Shown here one piece after another: positions 23,926 through 34,700 of a DNA stretch of 64,000 bases. The translations under genes were made by a program, and so were the position numbers. Position 1 is the stretch's first letter. Every line of letters begins with the position of its first letter. The notes beneath the pieces are model-generated. The model searched no databases, was not told the origin of the DNA, and worked only from the letters and a program-made list of their open reading frames with translations. The DNA is from Luidia sarsii (lineage: Eukaryota > Echinodermata > Asteroidea > Paxillosida > Luidiidae). The stretch lies in NCBI GenBank assembly GCA_949987565.1, contig OX465102.1:18611493-18675492 (forward strand). Direction: 5' to 3'.

Positions 23926-24544
23926 GATGATTCGATCCATGCATTGGGTTGGACAAACTTTGTATTTGTGAAAGACCTCAATACTGTACATGTTTACGGA
24001 CCTATACATCCTGGCAATCAAATGCAATATTAACCGGAGGTCAAAGTATACGCCAGCCATCCCCCCACACACATTATAACACTGTCATTAATGAAGTCAA
24101 TCGTTAACTTATCGAGTGACTGACAAGTGACACTCTCGACTCCTGTACGGTTAATTAAACAAAGTTAAGTCGAAGTCTACCGGTCGAGTATGCGCTGTAT
24201 ACAGTTGCTGTAGTGATGCTGATAATCTCTACACAAAATCCAGTGGTGCAGTGACTTTGTGCGTTGCTGGATCAATAACTGCCCTAATGTTTTATGAAAG
24301 AGTCATCGGGGCTGGAGTTCTCCCACAGCCGAACAGATATTTGAGGTAGGTCTCTGAAGTGTATATTCAATGTATACATTCTTCCTAAGATTCTAGACAA
24401 AATATTGATTTGCAAACCACTCTATTCATTATGTCGTTCAGATTTGATAAACCTCCATTTGAAAGAGTATTATGCACCAAAGGATTACCCTTCCTTCATT
24501 TAATTAAAAGGCTTAAAGTAATCTCGACCTAAATATAAATCTAA

Positions 24545-24660
24545 GGGCTGAATAGCTCAGGTGGTAAGAGCACTGGCACGTTAGCCAGAGATCTCGAGTT
24601 CCGTCACTTGCCGGTCCAGTCAAGTTTTCTTTGGGGTTATTTCAAATTTAAATGCTCCCA
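24545..24660 (+). repeat. tRNA-derived SINE copy
   Basis: GGGCTGAATAGCTCAGGTGG head, anticodon-region GGCACGTTAGCCAGAG, then a damaged T-arm and CCGGTCCAGTCAAGTTTTCT. It is 3' to 24541 and diverged. Confidence 0.7.
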
Positions 24661-25492
24661 GTCAGTTTTCCTTTATGCCTAGTACTCTGTTCATTGGCAA
24701 AAAAGGCATAGACGTTGCAAGCTGACATAAAATACCAAAATTAAAAACTAAAAATATGGACACGAGGGTTCGATCCGAGCAGGATTGCTTTCAGTATCAC
24801 AGCAATGGTCTGATTCGAATTTGAGAAAAACACGAGAATATTATTGGAAATTTAGTAAATTTTTCCCTCCGAATGAACAGATACTGATGTTTGTACAATT
24901 TGTACTGAATTACATTCTCCCCGACGCAAACATCATACTATCTATGTTGAGAATATTGATTGCCTTTCGGCCATTGAACTGCCTCTCACCCATACACTAC
25001 AACGACACGCTGCCTTGAATAGTACCTATAAGCCAAGTAGAGATCACTCGTTCCACAGGGAGTTTACATGTAGGGCCTAGGCACTGTATAGTGGCTTCTA
25101 TATTTGGCCCATGGAATAGGGAACGAGTTCAAACCGATCGCGGAATATCACCACCGTATGCATGTGCAAATATTAGTGAATAACCATGCGTGGGGGTTTG
25201 GGGCTCTGCTGTGTTCATTATTAAAAGCAAGTGCTATAACTTCTTGTGCTGCGAAAACATTGACCACTTTATGACAGAGACCTTCCTTAGGACGGTGCAC
25301 TATCACGGCTATAGGTCCCGTCAAACTTATTCGGACTCTGAAGGCATCAAGGTGAAACAGCCGCAATGAAGACACTTTAAAACCAGCTTCGAATGAATTT
25401 CCCGATGGCCTATAGGCCAATTGTATACTAGCTCCCAAATGCACATCGAATGCAGTTAGAACACAGCGGGATAATTTATAACGCTTTCAGAA

Positions 25493-25516
25493 TGCAGTCT
25501 GAATATTCAGACTGCA
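25493..25516. repeat. Perfect 24-bp palindrome
   Basis: Centre CTGAATATTCAG, extended on both sides to TGCAGTCT...AGACTGCA. Confidence 0.85.
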
Positions 25517-27071
25517 CTGTGCACTTCGTTTAATTTTATATCCAGGAATATACAAAGAATTTTCATTTCCACAGCTTTCCGGCTAACTTCACCGTGTATC
25601 GTGATGAAGAGTTTTAATTAAAGGGTCACTGCAATAAATATCACCGCCCATCTTATTTTCTGCTTTCATCTAGGGATCTGAAGTGTACAAACATATTGGC
25701 AAGCTTCTCTTTTAGTGAAGTTAGAAATTGGTCATTTTTTTACCTTTAAAAATATCCTCATAAGAATGAGGGCGCTATTATAAGGTCATGTCAGGAACCC
25801 ACAGTTTAAAAACACTAGCTTTCAAACTGCAAATTGATCCCTCTGGGTTAGGTTTGACACATTTCGGCAGTAAATCAACAGGTTTAGGGATTGGTCTCCA
25901 GGAAAACAACATAAGTTTTCAGAAACGTTTGTACACAACCAATTGGGTTTCTGTTCTATGATCCTGTGATGATATCTCAAGTTTGCTCAGGAATATTGAA
26001 ATTCTCATTAGCATACACCCCCAAAACGAGTGTGAAAAACAATTTGATTGTTTAAAAGCAACATTGCAAAACGGTTCTGTGACATGGATTTAAGTGATAC
26101 AATTTTGATTGCAGAGACCCTTAAACCCAAGTCCCAACAGAATGTTGCTTCGCAGAAGCAACATAATCTTGCTTCGCATATTTTGACGCCGTCATCAGAA
26201 ATCACGAGGGGTGGGGCGCCCCAGGACTACACCTTAAAGCAAATGAGGTTGCCTGAAATTGAACCCCAGGCCGCCTTTGCGGCTGCCGGATAATACCGCA
26301 TATCTGGTATCCTTCCTCTACCGAGTATAGCTATATGCATTGGAACAATGCCACTCACTGTCACCTTATACTTATTTTGTTTACATTCGAAGTCGAATTG
26401 CCTCGGCTTCGGACCACCTTATGCAGATTACCATTGGAAAGGAGAAGCTGTGTGTCGTACCCGCATAGGCCTATAACCCTTTCCCGTTGGACTTGTGAGT
26501 TATACCACCTTGAAGATTTACAGAGATAGCCGCGTTAGTCGAACTGCTGATTGTATCTGGTGAAGGAGTTGCTGCCCCGAAAGCTTCTGCACGCTTCTCA
26601 TGCAACTGGGTTAGTCTCTCAATCCATAAGTTCTTTATCACTCAGGCACCTTATCATTACTATGTCTTATAGTTATCTCATTTCTGAGTATTGAAGTTTT
26701 GCCATTTTCCCATACGGAACTAGTTCTAGGCCTATTATATTTTTTTCTGTTGGTCTAAGGAATTGTTTATTTTCTGGTGTTAACTGTATAGAAATGCATT
26801 AACGTTATATCCATTTTAAATCCTTCCTCACCACAATAGTTGCTACTTGGTATCTTAAACTTGCTTATAATTACTCGCCCGAGTATATGGGTCAATAGGC
26901 TCTAGCCATGTTACTTGTTAGTCTAATTTGAAGCACAAAAAATTGCTTAAGTATGAAAATCCTAGTTTGATAAAATCAGGTTGTCGACCAATCTTCCTCT
27001 TGTGAGCACCCGGAAGACAAATGAAAGTCAAACGCAGTAAGCATATCGATCGTATGAATTTTGGTCGTCTT

Positions 27072-27416
27072 ATACTCTCTAACTGTAAGATAGCGAATAA
27101 TTTACTCTCTGAAGGAGTGAAAATCGCTCCGAAAAGTCAAAACCACTCAGACACCGCAGACTAGTGAAAACCGTGCACAGTGAGTGAAATCTCATTTAGT
27201 GTAAGGAGCCATAATTATGGAGGGCATCTCGAAAAAAAAAAAGAGTTGTCCTCCATATGGCTCCTCTAGAGTGGTGTTTGATTCCTCCATTCTTAGCGGT
27301 TTCCACACCTCTTTCAGTGGCTTTTACTCTTTTTGAGCGGATTTGGCTGTTCTTGAGGAAGTTTCACTCTCGGTGCGAGTGGATTATTCACTCTTTTGCA
27401 TTTAGAGAGTATATTG
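27072..27416. mobile_element. Inverted-repeat element with TATACTCTCTAA ends
   Basis: The left end ATACTCTCTAACTG and the right end CATTTAGAGAGTAT are inverted. Internal arms AGGAGCCATAATTATGGAGG and CCTCCATATGGCTCCT, and the words GAGTGAAAA and TTTCACTC, are also inverted. No ORF; MITE-like. Confidence 0.65.
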
Positions 27417-28349
27417 TTTTAACCTAGGAATAATTAGCAAGTTGTTTGTGTGCATGATGAGCAGCACTGTGAAATTATGCCCACGCCGGTCCCCAGTGTG
27501 CCAACCTCCCAGGTTTTCCCCCGTGAGTATCCCATCCTCATATGCATTTGTTTGCCTCTAGTTCCCGTCTGAATGAACTTCTAGAATCTCAGGTAGGCCA
27601 TCTCCTTTAATTGGCCTTTCTTTTATTAACGCACAGAGAGAGACGCGATCTGAGAGAAAGGTCGAGAAGTCGAGATGGACTTGAAGGCGTCGCCAGACGG
27701 TTCTGCCATCAGCGGGTATCGAGGCGAAAGACGGGGCTTGGATTCGGGCATACACAAGGCCAGGTTCCTGAGGTGGTGGGAGGAGAAAGGTCGAGCCGAG
27801 AAACAGAAAGGTGAGAGGGCATGACCTGCTGGACTCTCGCCACTTGGACTCGAGACCGATTCGACTCTTTTCTAAAATCGACGGGTGCCCGGCAAAAGGG
27901 CTTAATATGGGTTCAGACGCAGAACTCTCTTTAGGCCCTTCTGCTGAGAAAAAAAATCCGTCTGGTCTTTTCCCCCTTTTTATAATTAGTTTTTATGTCA
28001 CCATGGAATTATTATGTGAACACGAAATGTGGATATCATTGAAGCGCCTACAAAATATAATATAATGGGTCATTAAAAGTAAATGACCTTAGAGACCTTC
28101 TTTTGCCCTTCTGCAAGGCACCCAACGGATTTCCCCCCGGACACGAGTCACGATACCGAATGAAAAAGAAAATCCTAAAAATGATGGGATTTTGCGACAA
28201 GTGCGACTGCAATCACCAGCTCGTTGCGTGTGAAGATAATTGGAGTTGGCCTAGGCCTATTACTACAGTAGTCAAAACAAAGCTGACTAATTGACTTAGA
28301 CTCGAGACTCGACCTTTGTCACTCGGACTCATCACCTAGATGATTCGGG

Positions 28350-28403
28350 ACTCGACTCGGACTCGGACTCGGACTCGAAAGATGTGACTCGAACTCGGAC
28401 TCT
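28350..28403. repeat. ACTCGG hexamer microsatellite
   Basis: Tandem ACTCGG units with diverged flanks (TGACTCGAACTCGGACTCTC). The same unit, in complement, occurs at 41721-41791. Confidence 0.8.
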
Positions 28404-28417
28404 CGATTTTGATTTTG

Positions 28418-28562
28418 GGGCTGTATACCTCAGACGGAAGAGCACTGGTACGTTAATCCAGAGGTCTCGGGTTCAAGTCCCGGTCCAGTCAAAGTTTTCT
28501 TTGCCAATTGTGCAATTTGTTCAACAATTTCCAGTCAGTTTTTTCCTTGGTTTGTTTGACTT
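28418..28562 (+). repeat. tRNA-derived SINE copy with tail
   Basis: GGGGCTGTATACCTCAGACG, anticodon loop ACGTTAA (GTT, Asn-like), T-arm GGGTTCAAGTCCC, then tail TTTTCTTTGCCAATTGTGCA and the end CCAGTCAGTTTTTTCCTTGG. Confidence 0.85.
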
Positions 28563-28758
28563 AAATTGAAAAAAAAATGCATCCACTTTGTGTGATCCCC
28601 GAGCTGCCGTACAGCCAGGTTTACAACAATTAGTTTGTTGCATCTGAATGAAAGCGGCGTGTGATCCCTGGAGATGTACGGCAGTTATTGGTTGAATTGC
28701 TCCTGACTGGCGCCCCACCCCGGCAAAGACTTCAACTATTTGGGAGGCCACCATCATA

Positions 28759-28905
28759 GGGCTGAATAGCTCAGATGGAAGAGCACTGGTACGTTAATCC
28801 ACAGGTCTCGGGTACAAGTCCCGGTCCAGTGAAAGTTTTCTTTGCCAATTTTTCAATTTGTTCAAAAGTTCCCAGTCAGCTTTTCCTTGGTTTGTTTGAT
28901 TTTGT
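28759..28905 (+). repeat. tRNA-derived SINE copy with tail
   Basis: GGGCTGAATAGCTCAGATGG head, the same ACGTTAA anticodon loop, T-arm GGGTACAAGTCCC, tail ending in CCCAGTCAGCTTTTCCTTGG. A leader CACCCCGGCAAAGACTTC about 50 bp upstream recurs next to other copies. Confidence 0.88.
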
Positions 28906-29884
28906 GAATCGAAAACGTGTTTGTAAAGAGTGGGCGAATTGTTTTTTGTTTGTTTTTTACAATTGGCGTAATGCTTCAAAATAAAGGGGGTGGCCAAATT
29001 ATAAAGCAGGATTGAGCAGTTAAATAATCGCACTTTTAATTTGAGTTTTAGAACAGTTTTAGAAAAGTTCAGCCACTGAGGATAAGAACGCCAGACCCTC
29101 GAAAATGTTCGAGCAATTTGCACAATTTTTGGGCCATTATTTGTTGTCCTACTGTCGGTGTTATTAATTACCCAAGCTTCTAAAAATAGGACGTATCCCC
29201 ACCGAGGCCCCAAGTCTCCGGAGGCCCAATTGCCAGTTACCATGGTAACCACTTTGGTCATTGCTGGTGCTTGTTCATGTTTTGGGGTCATAGGAAGTTG
29301 AACCCAAATCGGTGGGGAGGGAGGTCATTTTATATTCATATCACGGCGTGGGGTCATCACGGCCGACGCACACAATGCCTGCAGTGTTGGGGGCGCGTGC
29401 GTTTTTTTGCGTTGCCATGGCAATTAATCAAGGCGGGAAGGGGTGGATGCCTGGCATGGGGTCGGAAAAGAGAGAAACAAATCGCATAGTTCCATGAAAT
29501 TCAGAAGTGTGCTGGTGGTAGCTACGTATAGCTATAGCCATCCACAGTCACTGCACCCTCTGGCATGTTCGAGTTCGTCATTCTGCCGTTAACCATCGTG
29601 GATTCGTGGTCCAGTGATTAAGTGGTAAGGCGGTTCATTTCACTTTCAGTTGAATTTTCAAATGAAGAACCATGGCACTTCTGCAATGAACAGTGGGCAT
29701 TATTGATGAACACTCCATGATGACAACCCTGTTGTTATTGTGGGAATGTATAGGCCTAATGACAACAGTTGCGAAGAGTTGATAGACGGGTTGGGAATGA
29801 GGTTAAGCAAGGACGATATTGATAGAAATCGTGAAGTGCTTATTATTTTTCCAGAATGATTCGTATTCATCATGTCTTGGATCT

Positions 29885-30045
29885 CAAAATTTAGAGGGCC
29901 TGACGTTTCGATCCTAGCAGAACCTTTCTCAAAGGTCTTTTGAGAAAGGTCCTGTTAGGATCAAAACGTCAGGCCCTCTAACTTTTGAGATTTAAGCAGG
30001 TCATAAATTTAGTCAGTGAGCAGTTTGCAACAGTTTTTGTATTAA
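29885..30045. mobile_element. Family-A palindromic repeat
   Basis: TCAAAATTTAGAGGGCCTGA, GTTTCGATCCTAGCAGAACC and the mirrored GAAAGGTCCTGTTAGGATCA, AGGCCCTCTAACTTTTGAGA, ending AGTCAGTGAGCAGTTTGCAA. Confidence 0.88.
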
Positions 30046-30418
30046 CATCATGTCTTGGAGACTGGTTGCTGACTTCCGTGACTTGAAATGTACCAATCTT
30101 AATTACTAGTTAGAGCGTCGGACATTTCGAGCTCAGCAATTCTGCCTGTGTGAGAACAATATTAGGCCTTGATCGTAGCGTCATGCACGTACTCTGAAAA
30201 CTCGTCTTAATCTTCGTTTCGGGAAAATGTTATGTCTTCTGGCCGAGGTCAATCAATTCTATACAAACTTTTGAAGTTAAACAAACAAATTTTGAAATAT
30301 CACACAAATGTTTGTGAAATTATGAAATGTTTGACAAGGTTGACATGTCATTACTTTTTTCTCAGTTTTTTGACTGATTTTCATGATTTTCTGAATGTTT
30401 ATAATCAGCTTTGATTTC

Positions 30419-30645
30419 TACAAATTTAGTGGGCCTGACGTTTCGATCCTAGCAGGACCTTTCTCAAAGGCAGAGCTTTGATTTCTTTGAAAAGTAATGG
30501 ACGCGGAAGTGTCACAATTATTAAATGACTTTCAGTAGTCAAGAAAATGTCATCTGTTAATCCTTCTCAAAATGTAGTTTCGATCCAAAAAAGCTGGACC
30601 TGTCTTGCGAAAGGCTTGCCAGGATCGAAACTCTACATTCAACAT
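30419..30645. repeat. Two family-A fragments
   Basis: 30419-30475 is one clean arm (GCCTGACGTTTCGATCCTAG then GACCTTTCTCAAAGGCAGAG). 30575-30645 is an older palindrome (TTTCGATCCAAAAAAGCTGG and GCCAGGATCGAAACT). Confidence 0.7.
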
Positions 30646-30845
30646 GCCCTCCATTATTTTCAAGTTTTGGATTTCGGTAATTCTTTAAAGGCCCTATACA
30701 ACATTGGGAAGATCGGAAAACATCGAGGTCCACAGATTTCCTTCTAATTTACACAGTTTGTAGGTGGTCATGATAGAATCCTCATGTTGAAATCTTACCG
30801 TCTGGGATGCTGTATTTCTCGAGAAATTTTCACCCAAACATCGAC

Positions 30846-30879
30846 AAATAGTTTATTACTCGCGAGTAATAAACTATTT
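30846..30879. repeat. Perfect 34-bp palindrome
   Basis: Centre TTACTCGCGAGTAA, symmetrical outwards to AAATAGTT and AACTATTT with no mismatch. Confidence 0.88.
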
Positions 30880-31599
30880 CTTGCTCTGCAAAATTAACGG
30901 TGCGAAACCGTGACTGTATTTTGCCGATTTCTACTTTCTCAGATTACCATTATTTTGAGCTCAAACCTTCGCAGGATTTCTTTTTTGGATCGTTTAGTTA
31001 TATATGGTTTAACGCACAACTGTGGCAATCTTTTGAACTTTACCAATATTGTATAGTGCCTTTTAAAGTCAGTAGGCAATTTGCAACATTTTCGTGTAGG
31101 GCTATTTCTTCCCTTCATTAGTCTCAGTTTTAGCACGATTGACTCACATGATAGTTCCCATACAGATGAGCACAAGTTATTAGTCAGCACTCAGCAGTGA
31201 CGAGATGAAAGACAACGTTTAATTAAAAGTCTGATTATAACAGGGTTTTTTTCGCAATAAAAGAGTTATCGTACACAAACCCAGGAAATAGTTTACATGG
31301 ACGTAATCATATTTCCTTTTGCCAAGGGGAAAATACCTCTCACGCAGGCATTGTACAGAATATAGCATTGAGCCATTGTTGGCAACACCTGCCGTTTGTT
31401 GGGACAACCCTTCGGTTGACCCGCGCTGGAGTTTACGGTTGCTGTCTTTCGTAGTCATGCATGACAACGTGTGTATGGGCGTGTGTATGTACATTGTATA
31501 TAGCAGGCTGTTACGATAATGTAGATTCCTGGCATAAAAAGAAACTGCTTGCTAAAACCAATAGGCCTAGGAGCCAGCGTGTACGATGTGATTTGGATC

Positions 31600-31726
31600 A
31601 TGGAGGATAATGGTGCTAAGGATACCGAGCAATCTGAGGATGTGTATAGGAAGGTGGAGGAGATATTGAAGGATGTAGACACGAGGTTCGAGATGAATGT
31701 GTCCTATGAACCAATCATCGTCACAG
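31600..31726 (+). CDS. CNBD2: CNBD2-like gene, exon 1 (proposed start)
   Basis: ATG in context gatcATGG, encoding an acidic, charged helix (EDVYRKVEEILKDVDTRFEM). Ends in phase 1 at ACAG/gtagga. The frame is open for about 50 bases upstream, so the start could be one Met earlier or lie in an unseen exon. Confidence 0.65.
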
Positions 31727-34700
31727 GTAGGAGGCCCACGTTGATGCTAACACACCATAGTGTTATTGTGAGTATAGAGCTGCTTCGTGTGTATTTTTGT
31801 ACGCAGATGATGCGCGTGTACACTCACACGATAACGCAGTATTTTAAAATTAGTGAATATCACTAGGGCCTATACTGACTCTAGATCTGCACCTTCGTCT
31901 ATTCGTGGTCTCGCAGCTAAACCAACGATTGTTCGTCGTCGAGTCGAAACCTTAAGCCCTCAAATTCCCCCAAAAAAACTTACTGACTGAATGACCAAAA
32001 TGCAAAATATAAACACAAATTAGACGGCCTTACGTTTCGATCCTGTATAGCAGAACCTTTCTCAAAGGCAGATGCCCATGATTATTCTGCCTTTGAAAAA
32101 TAGGTCTTACTAGGATCGAAATGTTGGAGATTTGCATTTGGATCGTTTGAGTCACCTGGCAGATTACAAGAGCAATACTCCACAATCCCTCTAAATGTCA
32201 GAGATTCGGATAATTTCATTTCATTTAATCCAGCAAGCAATTTACAAGTTGTTTGTATTTCAAAAATGCACCCACGTATCAGCGGCCTGTACAGTACCTG
32301 TATACCTATTTGCTGAGATTTTTTCCAGACCGAGATGAGTTTTTTTTTTCTCAGAACAATAGTTACTGATCAAGCCCAATTCTTAACAATTTAATGATGC
32401 AGTATTTCCTAATGTTCAGCGAATTGATTACCCTTCTATTGGTTTGGCGGTCGACTGGGTAATTCCTTTGCCCGAAGTAGTGCACAGCAATGACATGTTT
32501 TATCTTAACCAAAACACAGGATGACACTTAGCTGAAAGAAAGTGGAATTAAACTGAGAATTTATTAACGACTCTGCCTTTTTAGAAAGGTCCTGCTAGGA
32601 TCGAAACGTCAGGCCCACTAAATTCTGATCTTATATTAAGCATCAAATTGTTACAGAAACTTTCATGACGAGCAGCGTTTGTCACTGAGTATTAATTGTA
32701 TATGCTGCGTGTTTGTGTGTTCATGAGATTATATGAGTTCCCACCAGCGCTGTTTGTCAAGGTTTTTTTAACCGTAGCTGGTGGGTTTGGACTTGGAAAA
32801 AAACACATAGCACTGCATCTCACATGACAGGGGCAAGTCCACTGGTTCCCTGCACCACAAAATAAACACACCAAAAACATTGTAAAATCTGGTTGAATGC
32901 AAGGGCTACCGACTTCCCTGCCCCATCGCAATTTGAGCAGGGCAGGAAAGATATACCAGCAAAATGAGTCTGAAAGCATCATACATTGTAAGACTCATAA
33001 CATACCGTATTCAGTGTCGTCTGGTCAATGATGCATGGGGTGATCTGTGGTTTCCACGTACCCCTCAAGTACTAGCTAACTGTTTCATCAAACGATTAGT
33101 GTCCCATTTTCGTGATTACAAAAGAAGATTGACCTTCGACCCCAGCTTCTCATCGGTGAAGTATCAATCGTCAAGGGTAACGCTCACAATTGCTTGTTGG
33201 TTAGGCTATAGAAAACCGCTATGGCCCTATACAGACACAAAAAGCTCACAAGGTATCGTGATAAAAGGCTGTCTTCCAATAAAATGTCTGCAACGAATCC
33301 CACGCACTGCAAACAAACGATCTCGATGGACTCTAACCCATTTTTCTTCACTTTTGAACTTTACACAAATCTGCTGAGGATATTATAGTGAATATGACCG
33401 AATTGCTTCTATTGTGTTCACTCCATCACTTCTCTTCCCTATTCCATGCCCATTGATCCCGCCCTTGTCTGTATACCAGCTTTCTTCGTGTCCATGCAGT
33501 TTTATATCAACCGTACCCCACTCCCTTTTTATCTATTTCTGCCCTTGCCATTGTGCTTTGTTTGAGAAAAGTCCTTCTGGGTTCGGACCGTCAGGCCCTC
33601 CATTTGTTTGTAGAATGAACTATAACTATAAACAACTGATTGACATTTGACAATTATTTTAGTATTGAGTGCCATAGTATTACTCGAACTTCAGGTAAGC
33701 CCTAACAAAACAGGGTCTAAATTGTTCCCAATATTTTACCCAAATCTTAAAAACGCTATCGATCCTCTATCACGAACTTTCAGAAAAAGTCCCACCAGGC
33801 TCGAAATGTCAGGCCCTCTGATTTCAAAACATATGTACTGTTGAGGTCATTTGAGTCTTGCTAGCAGTTTTTAACCGTTTTGATTGCCCTATGATAATTC
33901 AGATTGTTTATGATTGAAGCAATCTTGCATGCATGGACAAGAATGTGACTTGTACATTTCTTGCTGAATAAAAACAATACAAGGTAAACAATTTGGAAAA
34001 AGTGCATTCGATTTTGCAGCAGCTACTAGTACTTCATCAGATGCAATGAAAGGGACGATCTGAGTAAGAGGGAACCAATAAAAACGAACCAAATTTGAAG
34101 CTGGTTGGATCGTATCCAATCTGGTTATGAGTCAGAAAACTACATGCACCAAGATTCTTGCTGTGCATATTTCTTACCATTATACTTATTCGTATGACGA
34201 AACAAAATCTGTATACGTGTCAGTAGTTAATTTTTATGAACTCCCAGTTGTGATCTTTGTGTGGCCAATCTTCAGAAAAGGAGTGATCTTGAATTTTCTT
34301 GCAGAGGACGATGCGATCGAAACTATCAAGAGACGTCTAGAAGAGGTTGAGGATATGCTGACAAGTACAAGCAGGCAGCCAAGAGTCTTAGACAATACGG
34401 TGGACAGAATGAACACGCCTCTACGGGACAAGGTCAAGGTAGGCTCTGCCATAGAACAGAATCGGAATAGAGGTCATTCTGGAGACAGCTGAGGACACGG
34501 CGTTACAGGCAGCCATCATTAGACTGAAATCATTCAAGAACATCAACAGAATAAAGGTGTTCTCAAGAGAACAACAGAATGAATATAACCACATAATAAA
34601 TATAATCATAGAACGGAAACCTTTTATGTCTCAGTGATTTCAAATCCAAATGATTTCGTCGTGAGACGGCAAAAATAACATTATTGTATAGCCATACACT

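Larger units (their letters stand above)
21609..31599. other. Intergenic DNA between RPL31 and the CNBD2-like gene
   Basis: About 10 kb with no supported gene. It contains a family-B hairpin, a minisatellite, family-A repeats, three tRNA-like SINE copies, an inverted-repeat element at 27072-27416 and two exact palindromes (25493-25516 and 30846-30879). ORFs here are short and lack recognisable domains. Confidence 0.7.

Noticed and set aside
24545..28905. tRNA-Asn-like genes on the + strand
   Set aside because: The heads have mismatched anticodon stems and incomplete acceptor stems, and they are followed by a shared SINE tail, so they are SINE copies rather than tRNA genes.
32964..33377. 137-codon ORF on the + strand in intron 1 of the CNBD2-like gene
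   Set aside because: Its first part lies in a dispersed repeat also found near 45700; no domain, no splice consistency.
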